From: Hesseltinella vesiculosa
Lineage: Eukaryota > Mucoromycota > Mucoromycetes > Mucorales > Cunninghamellaceae
NCBI GenBank assembly: GCA_002104935.1
Contig: MCGT01000019.1
Span: forward strand, 310,001-374,000
Direction: 5' to 3'
DNA: 64,000 nucleotides
The position numbers and the translations under genes were made by a program. The notes beneath the pieces are model-generated. The model was not told the DNA's origin and did no database searches. It was given only the letters and a program-made list of their open reading frames with translations. Of the stretch, positions 44,653 through 55,700 are shown one piece after another. Within the stretch, counting starts at the first letter, position 1, and each line of letters opens with the position of its first letter.

Positions 44653-45324
44653 AATGAACTGATATAGAGTTTGCTGCATGACCATCATAAAACGATTTGG
44701 TTAATTTGGAAACATCATGTTTTGTAGTGCCAAAGTAAATTTTCACGTCAGTTCCTAAGCGCAAAAGTAAAGTGCAGATTCAAATTGCTTTTTATTACAT
44801 CTTGCACCACTTTTTCAAGATTCGCAAAATTTATGCTCATAAATTTCATAGGTAGTGTTATCTACATGGTACAAGCTGCAGATGAACAAATTTTCCAAGC
44901 TGCCATAAGCTCGTTTGACTAGCTCGATCGACTGGTTCGTACCAACGCGCGCTGTAGCCCAGCTTGCCAAAATTGGAAAACGAGCATCGCGCTCCTCATT
45001 GGCCAATTCCTCCCTGCAGCCCATCCATCCGTCGCATTGAGACAAGGCTAGTGGTGTTGCTCTCTTCGTAAGCCCTGACCGGTTGCGCTCGTTTCACTAT
45101 ATCCAGTTTTCCTCTTTTCACCATAGATTCCACGAAAATGATCATTTGAAAAGAAGTAGCCACATGCCGTGAGTGTGCGTTGAGGGCAACGGGAGACAGA
45201 AGGTGATTGGCCGACGTCCCCGATGGGCAGGAAGGAGCGGCGGTGATTTTTGTTTTTTAAAAAAAATTGGGCTTCAAGTTTTTTTTTTTTGCTCCTTCTC
45301 TTTTCTTCCTTTAACAAATCCAGG
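44653..45324. other. Intergenic region upstream of RPL26
   Basis: About 670 bp. The last 60 bp before the RPL26 start is pyrimidine-rich with a T-run, as expected for a ribosomal-protein leader. No gene seen. Confidence 0.45.
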
Positions 45325-46234
45325 ATGAAGTTCTCCACTGGTAAGATAGGTTTACTGTTGTACACTCCATTAGAGGAGCATCATCGACCGATGAACACCT
45401 TGACAAACGAATCATCAAACGATCAAACATCCCAGCAAACATGGATGGATGGATGGATGAAGAGGATGGATCGGTTGGGTTGGAGAGACATTTATTTGAC
45501 GGATGCAACTAGACAGTCAATAGCGCCATACACCTCTCATGAAGCGGTGGTGATGGATGGATGGATGGATGTATGGTTGGATGGATGGATGGATTAACTA
45601 AATGTGAATGATGCAACGATACAGACCTGGAACAATTGCGACATTGCAGCTTCATTCAATAATTTGACATTGGCCAACAGCAACGGCTCAACATTTTACA
45701 AATCAACACTGTTCATTCGGTCGATGATGCCATTCTTCCTTGGCCTTTGTGTTCAAATGTCAAAGATTCAGATCACTGACGTTTTTTTTTCTTTTCTTGT
45801 AGACGTCAGCTCTTCCCGCCGAAAGAGCAGAAAGGCTCACTTCACTGCTCCTTCTCACATTCGTCAAAAGATCATGAGCGCTCCCTTGTCCAAGGAACTC
45901 CGTGAAAAGCACTCTGTGCGCGCCATGCCCATTCGCCGTGACGACGAAGTGACCGTTGTCCGTGGTACCTACAAGGGCCGTGAAGGCAAGGTTGTGCAAG
46001 TCTACCGCAAGAAGTACGTTATCCACATTGAACGTATCACCCGTGAAAAGGCCAACGGTGCTACCGTCCCCATCGGCATCCACCCCTCCAACGTTGTCAT
46101 CAACAAGCTCAAGGTTGACCACAGCCGTCAAGCTGTCATCGACCGCAAGGGCAAGAAGGACGCCATGGAACAAGTAAGTTGATATTGGGTTGTTGCGTAG
46201 CCTGGAAACTGACTCTTTCTCTTCATTGTAGTAA
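45325..46234 (+). CDS. RPL26: 60S ribosomal protein L26 (uL24)
   Basis: Three exons: 45325-45340 (16 nt), 45803-46173 and 46232-46234, giving 129 residues. The sequence carries the KOW motif ([20 protein letters not shown]) and the family blocks [52 protein letters not shown] and IHPSNVVI. uL24 is an early-assembling protein near the exit tunnel of the large subunit. Two gene-structure oddities: the first intron is 462 nt, far longer than the window's norm, and the last intron falls immediately before the stop, so the third coding exon is only TAA. Codon use is strongly biased, as expected for high expression. AATAAA signals lie at about 46246 and 46324. Confidence 0.97.
45441..45595 (+). repeat. 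(ATGG)n microsatellite in RPL26 intron 1
   Basis: Two clusters of GGAT/ATGG tetranucleotide repeats, 45441-45460 and 45551-45595, lie inside the long first intron, separated by about 90 bp of unrelated sequence. Confidence 0.85.
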
Positions 46235-46931
46235 ATCATTGGATTCAAATAAAATAGCGACATCCTTTTTTTACACATCCCTCCAGATCCATAGTCAAAG
46301 GCTGCCCTCTTTTCTTGTTTCTCAATAAACGACATTCTAAACAAAGCTAGTCACGTCATGTCCTTTGCTAAAGTCGCTAGGATTTTATGTGTGTGACCTG
46401 GGGCACTCTCTCCAGGTGAAAGGAAGGTGGACGGGCATTTTCGTTGTCACCCGATCGGATGGTCAGTTTCATCCTTGCTGCTCATGGATCCGATCCTGTG
46501 TCCGCTCTTCCATTGCCAAAGTTCATTGCTGCGTTTTGGCTTGGCCGCACATTTTACCTCGGAAGGTTCGGTAACCAAATGAACATTGCCTATGCATGTG
46601 ATTGATGGAGGTAGATTGGAGGAGGTCAAAAGTAGCTGCGTCCTTGGCTTCTCTATCGCAGAGACCTCCTCAGGTTTGCGCCAGTGAAAAAAAAAAAAAA
46701 ACCAGCCAGGTCGAATGGTTTTCCAGATGGAGATTCATTGCATCTCCACTGTGTAAAACGACGTTGACCGGCAAGCTGTACCAAAGAATCAATTCGTGTT
46801 GAATGTTGGTCCGCATTTTTTGTTCAATAAATGAGAACAAGGATTTTTTTTAAAAAAAGCTGAATTTTTTTTTTCTCCCACCTGTTTTTTTTCTCTTTTC
46901 TTTAAACATTGCCACTCCTGTTTTATTCTCA
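46235..46931. other. Intergenic region, 0.7 kb
   Basis: RPL26 terminator side with AATAAA at 46324-46329, and a pyrimidine-rich leader (about 46866-46910) before TFIIF alpha. No gene supported. Confidence 0.45.
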
Positions 46932-49162
46932 ATGACTGGCATTTTCAATACTGGACGACCACAATACCCCAGAGGAAGAGGCCGTGGCGTGCCTCCTCCA
47001 CGAAGACCTCCCTTGCCTCCTCATTTACAGCAGCAGCCTCAGCCATCGCAAGAAGCCATCCAATACAATGATTTTCAATTGCTGTCGTGTGCTCGCAATG
47101 GATCACAGACCAACTTGATCGATTTCAGAACAACAAACACAGTCGACATGAATCAGTTTGCTCGCCCGGTCAAGCTACATCGCAAAGATCCCAATGTTTT
47201 GTATTACGAGCGAGTTTATCAAAATCGCCAGAACAACAATTACCAAGGCCGTCAACAAGAATCGTCTAATGATCCCAATACCCCGGCCACACCTGCTGGC
47301 AATGATGTCAAAGATGCCAATGGTCAACCTTCAACTTCAGCACCGGCGTCTTCCAATAACCGCTCATCGTTCCCTTACCATTCTCGATATGAACGGCAAA
47401 ATGGCCCTCGCACCGGCGCCGATACATCCCTGATTGCACCCATGGGTGGGGCTATCAAACACAAGCAGCTTCTTTTTAAGAAACGTACCCGTCAGATCTA
47501 CCTTTCCAAGGATGACACCCGTGATCTCAAAGAACAAGAATACCGCCCCTGGGTCTTGGAAGACTACGATGCCCAGCACAGTTTCACCGGCAGTTTGGAA
47601 GGTGGCCAGCGCTCAGATTATGTGCTGTTTGTATTGACCGTAAGCGACGAGAGAAGCTGGGACTGGTAGCAAAGATCGTATTAAACGTTCACCTCCCTCC
47701 CTAGGATAACGGTTTCAAAGTCGTCAGCCTGGACAGATGGTACAAGTTCCAGCAGCGGCGAAATATTCGCACAATGACAGCTGATGAGGCAGAAGAACAG
47801 GTAGGGCAGCCACCTAACCGTTGCGGATCGACTCATCGTGGTTCTTTATTCTGTCACATAGATGAAAAAAGAGAAAAAGCTGGCAAGGCACGAATCGACC
47901 CGCTGGATGATGATTGACCGCTTGGAAGGTGAAGACGAGCCCGTGCTACAGCCCACTACGAAACGATTCCGCGTAGCCGACACTGACGGTCCAAAGTAGG
48001 ATCATCTCTTCTATTTTTGCCTTTGATCTCATTGGTTCTCTTTTGCTAGAGTAAAACGTGAAGACGGAGAAGACCGCACCCGTGACGTAAGCTGTGACAA
48101 CGAAAAAAAAAAAAAGTGATGTGCAAACACCTTTTTTTTTTCTTGGTTGGAACCTTGGGTAGGATTCCGATATTGACGACATTGATTTTGACGATGTGTT
48201 CCAAGACGATGAAGAAGTGGCACACGATGTTGAAGTGGAGGATGACGACGTCAAAGAAGGCCGCCAGCGCATCAAGAAAGAAATCAAAGGGTATGGACCC
48301 AATGGTGACCAAGACGATGATGACGACGACATGGCCGAGGAAAAACTGACGTCTGAGGGCAAGGTAAGGAGCACTTGACAAGTGGCCACGGCAGGCAAAC
48401 TCACATCTACCTTTTTTCTACTTAGCAACTGCGCAAATTAGTCCGTGACCTTGAAAAGAACAGGGCTTACGAAAGCGATGAAGAGCGTGATCCTTATGCC
48501 TCCAGCGTAAGGTGTCATCGGCGGAAGGTCCTGCTCTTCGATCTTGATCCTCTCACTGCTTTTTTCAAACCTTCTAGGCCGATGACATGGATACCGATGT
48601 GGAAGAAGAATCAGAAAAGGAAGACGATCAAGAAAAGAGCGCGAAAAAGAAGCTTCTGAAGAAAGGACTGAAAAAGAAGGAAGGCCTCTCCAAACCTATT
48701 GGGCGCCCTGGGTCGCCCTCATTGCATCACGTCAAACGTGAACATGGTACAGCATTGGGTAAGAGAAGTCTTACCCAATCAGCTTCACGCAGTGGCAGCA
48801 GCAGTCCATCCAGAAACAATGCCCGATCGCCTGCAGGAAGTTTGCCTAGCAGTCCATTGGGCGCTCTGTCGTCCTCTGGTAAAGACGTCCGAAAACGCAA
48901 GGTCGACGATCAGGATGGCAACCGCGCTACCAAGCTGGCCGCCCCCGACGACCCAACGATCATCACCGAGGCCGAGGTCATTGACGTGCTTCGCAACAAG
49001 CCTATGACCACCAAGGAATTCCTCCTGCACTTCCGCAAGCGTATCAAGAAGAATGAACAAAACAAAACAATCGTAGCCTCGCTGCTCAAAAAGATTGCCC
49101 GACGTATCAACACGGACGACCCCAATGTCAAGTCTTTAGAACTGAAGCCTGAGTATGCCTAA
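46932..49162 (+). CDS. TFG1: Transcription initiation factor TFIIF subunit alpha (RAP74/Tfg1)
   Basis: Seven exons: 46932-47639, 47705-47800, 47862-47995, 48050-48086, 48163-48363, 48426-48506 and 48578-49162, 613 residues. The N-terminal dimerisation domain shows YNDFQLLSCARNG, LHRKDPNVLYYER, FKKRTRQIYL, PWVLEDYDAQHSFTGSLEGG and YVLFVL, then WYKFQQRRN. A long acidic and Lys-rich middle follows. The last 65 residues form the winged-helix domain that contacts the Pol II CTD phosphatase (ITEAEVIDVLRNKPMTTKEFL, KKIARRI). TFIIF binds RNA polymerase II and stabilises TFIIB and the open complex. It stands in a block of transcription/splicing genes. Confidence 0.94.
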
Positions 49163-49507
49163 GTATCATTTTTACTGTATCGTTGCATGCTATTTTTTTG
49201 TGTGGAAGGCTAGTTTCAACCTGCGCTTCCTCACCATGATTAAAAATATTCGCACACAATTTTGTGTGAAAAGATTTTTGGAAATCTCGGAGAGAAGTCA
49301 TGCCTGAGCAAAAATACCACCCTATTTGAATAAAAAATCCACCGCCTCGGGCAATTTAGAGTTTTTTTATATTTTTTTTTGTGCAGTTGAAAGTGTGGGA
49401 ATTCGACGCGAAAAAAGTCAGCAGAGGATGCCTTTTATTTTACCCCACATTTTCCCTCCTCTGCTTTTTTTTTCTCTTTTTCTTTTCATTTTTTACCACC
49501 ATCTTTA
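49163..49507. other. Intergenic region TFIIF alpha / acyl-CoA synthetase
   Basis: About 345 bp, with GAATAAAA near 49328 as a possible poly-A signal and a pyrimidine-rich leader at 49440-49500. No gene seen. Confidence 0.45.
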
Positions 49508-51841
49508 ATGTCCACTGTTTCTCTGTGCAAACTTGTATCCAACAGCCAACCTGGCGAAACAGGTTCGTTATCGCTGCTCGTCTCATATCACTCCTGACCC
49601 GTTATCTTGATTGTTAGGTGTTTATCGACGGTCCAGCGCCCCAGAAGGGCCTCTGATACAAACCTACGACTACAACGTTAGGACCATGTACGATGCTTTC
49701 CAACAAGGTAAGGATTGTGAAGAGAAGGATAGGGAGCCCATGATGCAGCGTTGCCACCCCATGCATCTTTTGCGCCTTGCTGGTTGCAAAGATATACTGG
49801 GCGGACTTGATCACCTGGTGGGTGCTTACTTATTTTCTCCTGTCTTCCAGGTATCCATAAAGCAAGCGATTTACCGTGTCTTGGGCATCGACCGGTGCTT
49901 AATCCACTGACCAAGGAACGTAGCATGGAATTTGTGTGGGACACCTTTGCAGAAGTGGCGGTCCAAGCTGATCAACTTGGAAGTGGATTACGCCAACTTG
50001 TGCAACAGTACGCACCAGAGACCAACGCCTCGATTGAAGGGTCCACAACCACACCTCTCGGGATTTGGAGTAATAACCGCAAAGAATGGACCATTGCCGA
50101 TATTGCCTGTGTACAATCTGGCTACTTTTCCGTTGCTCTGTACGATACCCTTGGCCAGGACACAGTGCAATTTGTCATCAACCATGCCGATCTGCCCCTG
50201 GTGATGTGCGCCGGACAGCATATCCGTCATTTGATCCAGATCCAGCAGCACTGCCCTACCCTCAAAGTCATTGTCTCCATGGATCCCCTTACTGCTGACA
50301 ATCAGGGTCCAGCCTTGCAAGCGTGGGCAGAGGAAAAAGGGATCGTGCTCATCGATTTTGATGCCGTCAAGCAATTGGGTCAACAGAAACCACTTCCGCA
50401 TGTCATCCCCAAGACCTCTGATGTAGCGTTGATCATGTATACCAGCGGCACAACAGGTAACAAGCGTGGGCTTGGAGCATAGTGACACAAAAATGGCAAA
50501 AGTACAGCAAGGGGTGACACGGAGCACTAAACAGGTTTTTTTTTTTTTTTTTTTCCCGCAGGAATGCCCAAGGGCGTGATGCTGACACATGCCAACATGG
50601 TCGCAGCCTTTGCCAGCATGCAAGCAGTGTTCGATTTCATGTGTGGCAAGGATGTTCTTCTGTCGTACTTGCCACTGCCACACATCTTTGGCCGTTTGGT
50701 GGAATGGTGTATGCTGCAGTTTGGCGGACGCATTGGCTGTTTTAGCGGCGAGGTGGAGCTGCTGCTTGAAGACATCCAGATATTGAAGCCTACATTGTTC
50801 CCCAGTGTGCCCCGGCTACTCAATCGCATCTACTCAAAACTGGCTCAAGCAACCATTGACGCTCCTGGAAACGTCGGGCGCATCTCCCGCTTTGCTCTTG
50901 ACGCCAAAGTCAAACGCATGCGTGAGGGCCACGGTGTATTCCACCCTGTGTGGGACCGTCTTCTCTTCAACAAAGTACGTGCGGTGCTGGGGGGCCGTAT
51001 CCGATGTATTATCACTGGTTCAGCTCCGATTGCTGCCGAGGTCCTGGATTTCTACCGCGTTGCCTTGTGTGCCACTGTCATGGAAGCTTACGGAAGCACC
51101 GAAAACACTGGCTGTGCAACGGGAACGGATAGGAACGAAACGCTCGCTGGCCATGTGGGCGCCCCTTGCCAAGTAACTGAGGTCAAGCTGGTTGATGTGC
51201 CAGAAATGAACTACCTGACATCTGCTGCTGTTCCACGGGGAGAAATCTGTACGCGTGGACCCACGACCTTCCTTGGTTATTACAAGGATCAAGCCAAGAC
51301 CAACGAGGCTTTGGTGGATGGTTGGTATCATTCGGGTGATATTGGCATGATGAAGGACAATCGCTTGGTGGTGGTGGACCGACTGAAAAGCATTTTCAAG
51401 ATTGCCCAGGGCGAATACATTGCTCCTGAAAAGGTCGAAAATGTGCTGACGCGTGATCCTCTGATCCTTCAGGCGTTTGTGTATGGCGACTCGCTCAATA
51501 GCGCTTTGGTGGCTGTGGTTGTGCCTGACCCCGATACGTTGCCTTCCTTTGCTAAAGCGCACGGCATAGACACCACCGAGCTTGCTTCGCTGTGCCGCGA
51601 CCCAAAGTTGAATAAGCTTGTCCTCGCCCATCTCACCAAGGCTGCCAAACATGGGAAACTCTTGGGTTTCGAGATCCCTCGAGCCATTCATTTGGAATCT
51701 GAAGCCTTTTCCATTGAATCGGGTATCCTGACGCCCACCATGAAGCTGAAGCGCAATGTAGCCAAGGAAATCTATCAGCCTCAAATCGATTCTATGTATC
51801 GGTTTCTGGCTGCCACCGTTCCTGCCTATTCCAGGTTATAA
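49508..51841 (+). CDS. Long-chain acyl-CoA synthetase, peroxisomal (Faa2-like)
   Basis: Four exons, 49508-49562, 49618-49707, 49851-50456 and 50562-51841, give 676 residues. The AMP-binding motif YTSGTTGMPKGVMLTH spans the third intron. Others: ITGSAPIAAEVLDFYR, EAYGSTENTGCATGT, GWYHSGDIGMMKDN and VDRLKSIFKIAQGEYIAPEKVE, all classic for fatty-acid:CoA ligases. The C-terminus is Ser-Arg-Leu, a peroxisomal targeting signal type 1, and no membrane span or mitochondrial presequence is visible. It would activate fatty acids with ATP and CoA inside peroxisomes for beta-oxidation. Two AATAAA signals follow at 51857 and 51865. Confidence 0.95.
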
Positions 51842-51973
51842 AACCACACGCGCGCAAATAAACAAATAAATCAAGGTTGTCTTTTTTTGAGACGTGTCGC
51901 AGGTTTTAATCTTCGCAAGATCACTTGGCGTGAAAATAAAAGGGTATCTAAAGATGGGGTTGGAAAGACCATT

Positions 51974-52591
51974 TCAGTGGGTGGGTTGGTGTCGCTGTGA
52001 AGGAGGAGGCGGTACAATCGGGGGTTGTTTGGATTGTTGCTGCTGCTGTTGTTGCTGTTGCTGCTGGCTCTTTTGTTGCTCGTTTCGTTCCATTTCGCCT
52101 TCGTCAAACAGCTGCTTGGCACGACGGATGTCTTCGTTCATGTATAAGAGTTCTTCCACACGCGCAAGCTTTTTAGGATCCTTGCGCAAAACAAACTTGA
52201 AATCTTCCACACGAATGCGCCCCTTGGCTTCGGATGCAGACGACACATCGGATACCTGTTGGCACTAAGAAAAAAAAAAAAAAAAAGAGTTCAAAAAAGT
52301 TGAGAACAGACAGCGCCTACCATTTCAGAAATATAGTCAATAACAAGATCGTCCATCAAGGCTATAGAATCATCGGCTGGATTGGCTACATCACCAAAGC
52401 CATACATGAGCAATTTGACTACCGAAATGAGGAACCATGGAGGTCATGACGATGGAGTTTAGATGCGCTTTAGAAACATCTCATGACTTACGATCTTTTG
52501 AAAACATGCCTTTGCGCACAGTTTTTTTTCTGCCAGGACCGACATGATCCTTATCCTTGGCCAAGTCTTTATCAATCGCTTCGTTGCTCAT
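51974..52591 (-). CDS. TAF13: TFIID subunit TAF13
   Basis: Three minus-strand exons, 52591-52492, 52418-52321 and 52264-51974, give 162 residues. The histone-fold domain is visible as GMFSKDLKLLMYGFGD, DSIALMDDLVIDYISEM and RIRVEDFKFVLRKDPKKLARVEEL. TAF13 pairs with TAF11 in TFIID and contacts TBP. A Gln run (encoded by CAG/CAA repeats near 52040-52065) and a Pro-rich end extend the C-terminus beyond the minimal family length. It shares a 132-bp intergenic region with the divergent Aquarius gene. Confidence 0.94.
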
Positions 52592-52723
52592 GACCACGTA
52601 GGAGTCGAAGTGATAGGTGAAAGAAAGGTTGAAGCGGCCAAAGAAAAAAAACCAATTTTTTTTTGTTTTGTTTTTTTTTCCTCTCGCTTTTTTTCTTTTT
52701 CTTTTTTTTTTCGACACGAAACG
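52592..52723. promoter_or_regulatory. Shared bidirectional promoter, TAF13 / Aquarius
   Basis: Only 132 bp separate the two divergent start codons. The plus side is a long pyrimidine tract (about 52655-52712). No TATA box stands out. Both genes must use this segment, so co-regulation is likely; transcript ends were not visible. Confidence 0.6.
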
Positions 52724-55700
52724 ATGAACACCACCCTGCCACCTCATGCCGTGCCTGGGGAAGCCATGGATCACGGTCCAACGGCGGCTCGCAAGTTTCG
52801 CAACCTGACGATGCAAGAGATGGAATCCGATCCTATTGCTGTGTTAGCCAACCAGCACTTTGGTCAAACCAAAAAGGTCAAGTTCGACGCAAAGTTTGTC
52901 AATGACATTATCGACAGCCACTTGGCTCCCAGCCAGTATAATCCTCGCCAAATCATGCTATTGGAATACACCCAGTATTTGGAAAAGGTTCGTCTCCACC
53001 GTCTCAAGCAACTTGCTCATCCTCTTTTTCGGCATAGTACCTTTGGCCCTTTTTTGATCCTGCCAAAGCATCTTTTCAGCATGTGCTTTCCATTTGCTTG
53101 ATGGTGAATGAGAAATATCGCCAGCGTGTTTCACCATGGGGTAAACCTTTTTACTTAAGCATCTTGTGTGCACCCCCTCGCTCACCTGTCATTTTTTTGC
53201 ATCTAGACACGATCACCGATGACGCCGAAAAGTTTGATGCTCTGTTCCGCCATGTACTCCAATCATTAACGCTGTCTAATTCTTTGGATGTCCAACGGGC
53301 CCTCCTCCTGTTCCTGATCCACAGCTTCCAGAGCTTTGAAAACGCATCCGTTCGCGCTGAATGCTTAAAGTAAGTACCAAAATAAGAATCAACAACACAG
53401 CTCACTTTCTCGGTTGCTTTCTTGCTTAGGCTCGTATCCATTGGGATTTGGAAAAATCTGTGCTGTGACAATGTCCGAGAAAATCTCATGGGAGAATACC
53501 CAACGTTGCGCAAATTATGGAACTCTGCCAACAAGAAATACGAAGCAGCCGGTAGGGGGAGCAGGACTTGCCTTGAGTTTGACATGTAGACTAACAAACG
53601 GCATTGTGAACAGATAAAGATGGGAAGGCTGTTATGGACCAATGCCAGTCTTGGCTTAGCAACGCTATGACCGATGTCATTCAGAAGATCTATCAAATCG
53701 AACAAATGGGTGACGGTAAACTCAGAGCGATACCAACAACAAACGAAACTCATCTTCCCTTGTAGTGGACACTGACTTGGTGATGTACTGTGAACGGTTT
53801 GTGGAATTCCTGATTGACCTGGAAGCCCAGCTGCCTACGCGACGATTCTTCAACACGCTATTGAACGACTACCAGTTCCTCACCCTGTGCCGATTGTCTC
53901 CTCTAATGCAGCGCGACGATCAAGATGTCCGTCTCTTGAAACAACTCATCGACACTCTCAGTTTTTATGCAAAGTTCGAAATCAATGACCAGACTGGCCA
54001 GGCCTTGTCGGATTTGGAAATGACCGAGCAGCACTCGCAGCAATTGATTCACTTGCAACACACCGTCTTCAGCCATTTTAGAGACGTTTTCCCTGAACTT
54101 CCGCTGTCCAATCTGGGCTCCATCGAGTCTCGCAGTGACTTGCTCTGGCACTTGGATCCCGCTAGCGAAGACAACCTTGTCCATCTCTGCGAGAAACTGA
54201 ACCTGCGTACGACACCTATTGTGCCTGAGCTGATCGGCCAAGCCTTTGACCGCAAGACTTACCTGTTGGAAACCATCATTGACAAATACCAAAAGCGCAC
54301 AAGTCAAATCGAACAAATCAACAAGACCTCTTTATATCCAGACGAGGTAAGAAAAGACGGATGCAAAAAAGAGCGCTCCGGCGCTCATCCCTCTTTATCT
54401 TCTTTCTAGGCAACTCTGTTCAGCGACTCTCTCATCCAATCCCAATATTACACCGGCGAGCGACCATTGGCCATTCCCAAACTGAATTTGCAATTCCTGA
54501 CGTTGCACGACTACCTTTTGCGCAACTACAACCTGTTCCGTTTGGAAAGCTACTACGAAATCCGCCAAGACGTCGAAGACGCCGTCAAACGTCTGGGCCC
54601 TCGTTTGACCTATCCCGAACGCACCATCGAATGGTCGGGCTGGGCACGAATGGCGCTCCCTATCAATGCTTTCAGGTATGTCTGGCAATCACAGAGGTTT
54701 GATCGGCCATTGAATTTCTTTCTTACCTATTGTTAGTGTGGTGGACGTGGCTCGTCCTGACCTGGGAAAAAGTGCTCCTTCACGCGTGGTCGGTGAAGTA
54801 AGTCCCCTCCTCCCGATTTTTACTCTTCTACTCGCATTTGGCATGGCTAGAGATTGATTTTGATTTTGCAATAGGTGAACTTCAGCGTCGACTCTTACAC
54901 TAAAGTGCTGCGCGATGAATGGGACAGTCTCCGCCGCCACGACATTGTCTTCCTCCTCACCATCCGCCCTCACGACAACTCAGCCCTTCCCTTCAAGGAA
55001 GGCGACGATTTCCTCAAGCACTATGGTATCAAGTACATTCGTGGTGCCGAAGTCATCGATGTGCTCGATCAACATGGTCGACCTATCCACGAGGCTGAAT
55101 CGAAGCAATTGAATCCCAAGCAACCTCGCCAACTTCAGCTCGCTTTGGATCCTAACCAATACACGGTAATCTAAACAAGAGAGTCCAGCCGAGCAAAAAA
55201 CTGTTGACACTGACAGTTTGCATTGTATGGATCCAATTTAGGTGGATGCCGATCACAATCACCATGGCGGTGAAGATGTCTATGAGACCTTCAATGTGCT
55301 GCTCCGACGAAAACCTCAGGAAAACAATTTCAAGGCTGTATTGGAAACTATTCGTGACTTGATGCAGAGTGACTTGGTGGTGCCTGACTGGTTGCAGAAA
55401 GTCTTCTTAGGCTATGGCGATCCTGCCAGTGCCAACTACAAGCAGTTGCCCAATTCTTTACCCACGTTGGATTTCCGTGACACCTTTTTGGATTGGTCCC
55501 ATCTCAAGGACTCTTTTGTTGACAAGGTATGCAAGATAATTGACCTGCATCACACCAAAAACTCATTTTTTTTTCTAAAAACAAAACCAGACCGTGGACA
55601 CTGAAGGAGCCGAGGAAAGCACAATGGTGCCTCCCTTTAAGATCACTACCGTTCTTCCTGAAGCAGCCGAAAAGCCCAAGAAAAAGAAATCCAAAAAGGC

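Noticed and set aside
44447..44764. 105-codon minus-strand frame
   Set aside because: Overlaps a plus-strand model with two consistent introns, and contains a lysine run read from an intronic T tract.
45720..45780. C/D-box snoRNA in RPL26 intron 1
   Set aside because: The C box is imperfect, no terminal stem longer than three pairs was seen and no rRNA antisense could be verified, so it is only mentioned under the RPL26 finding.
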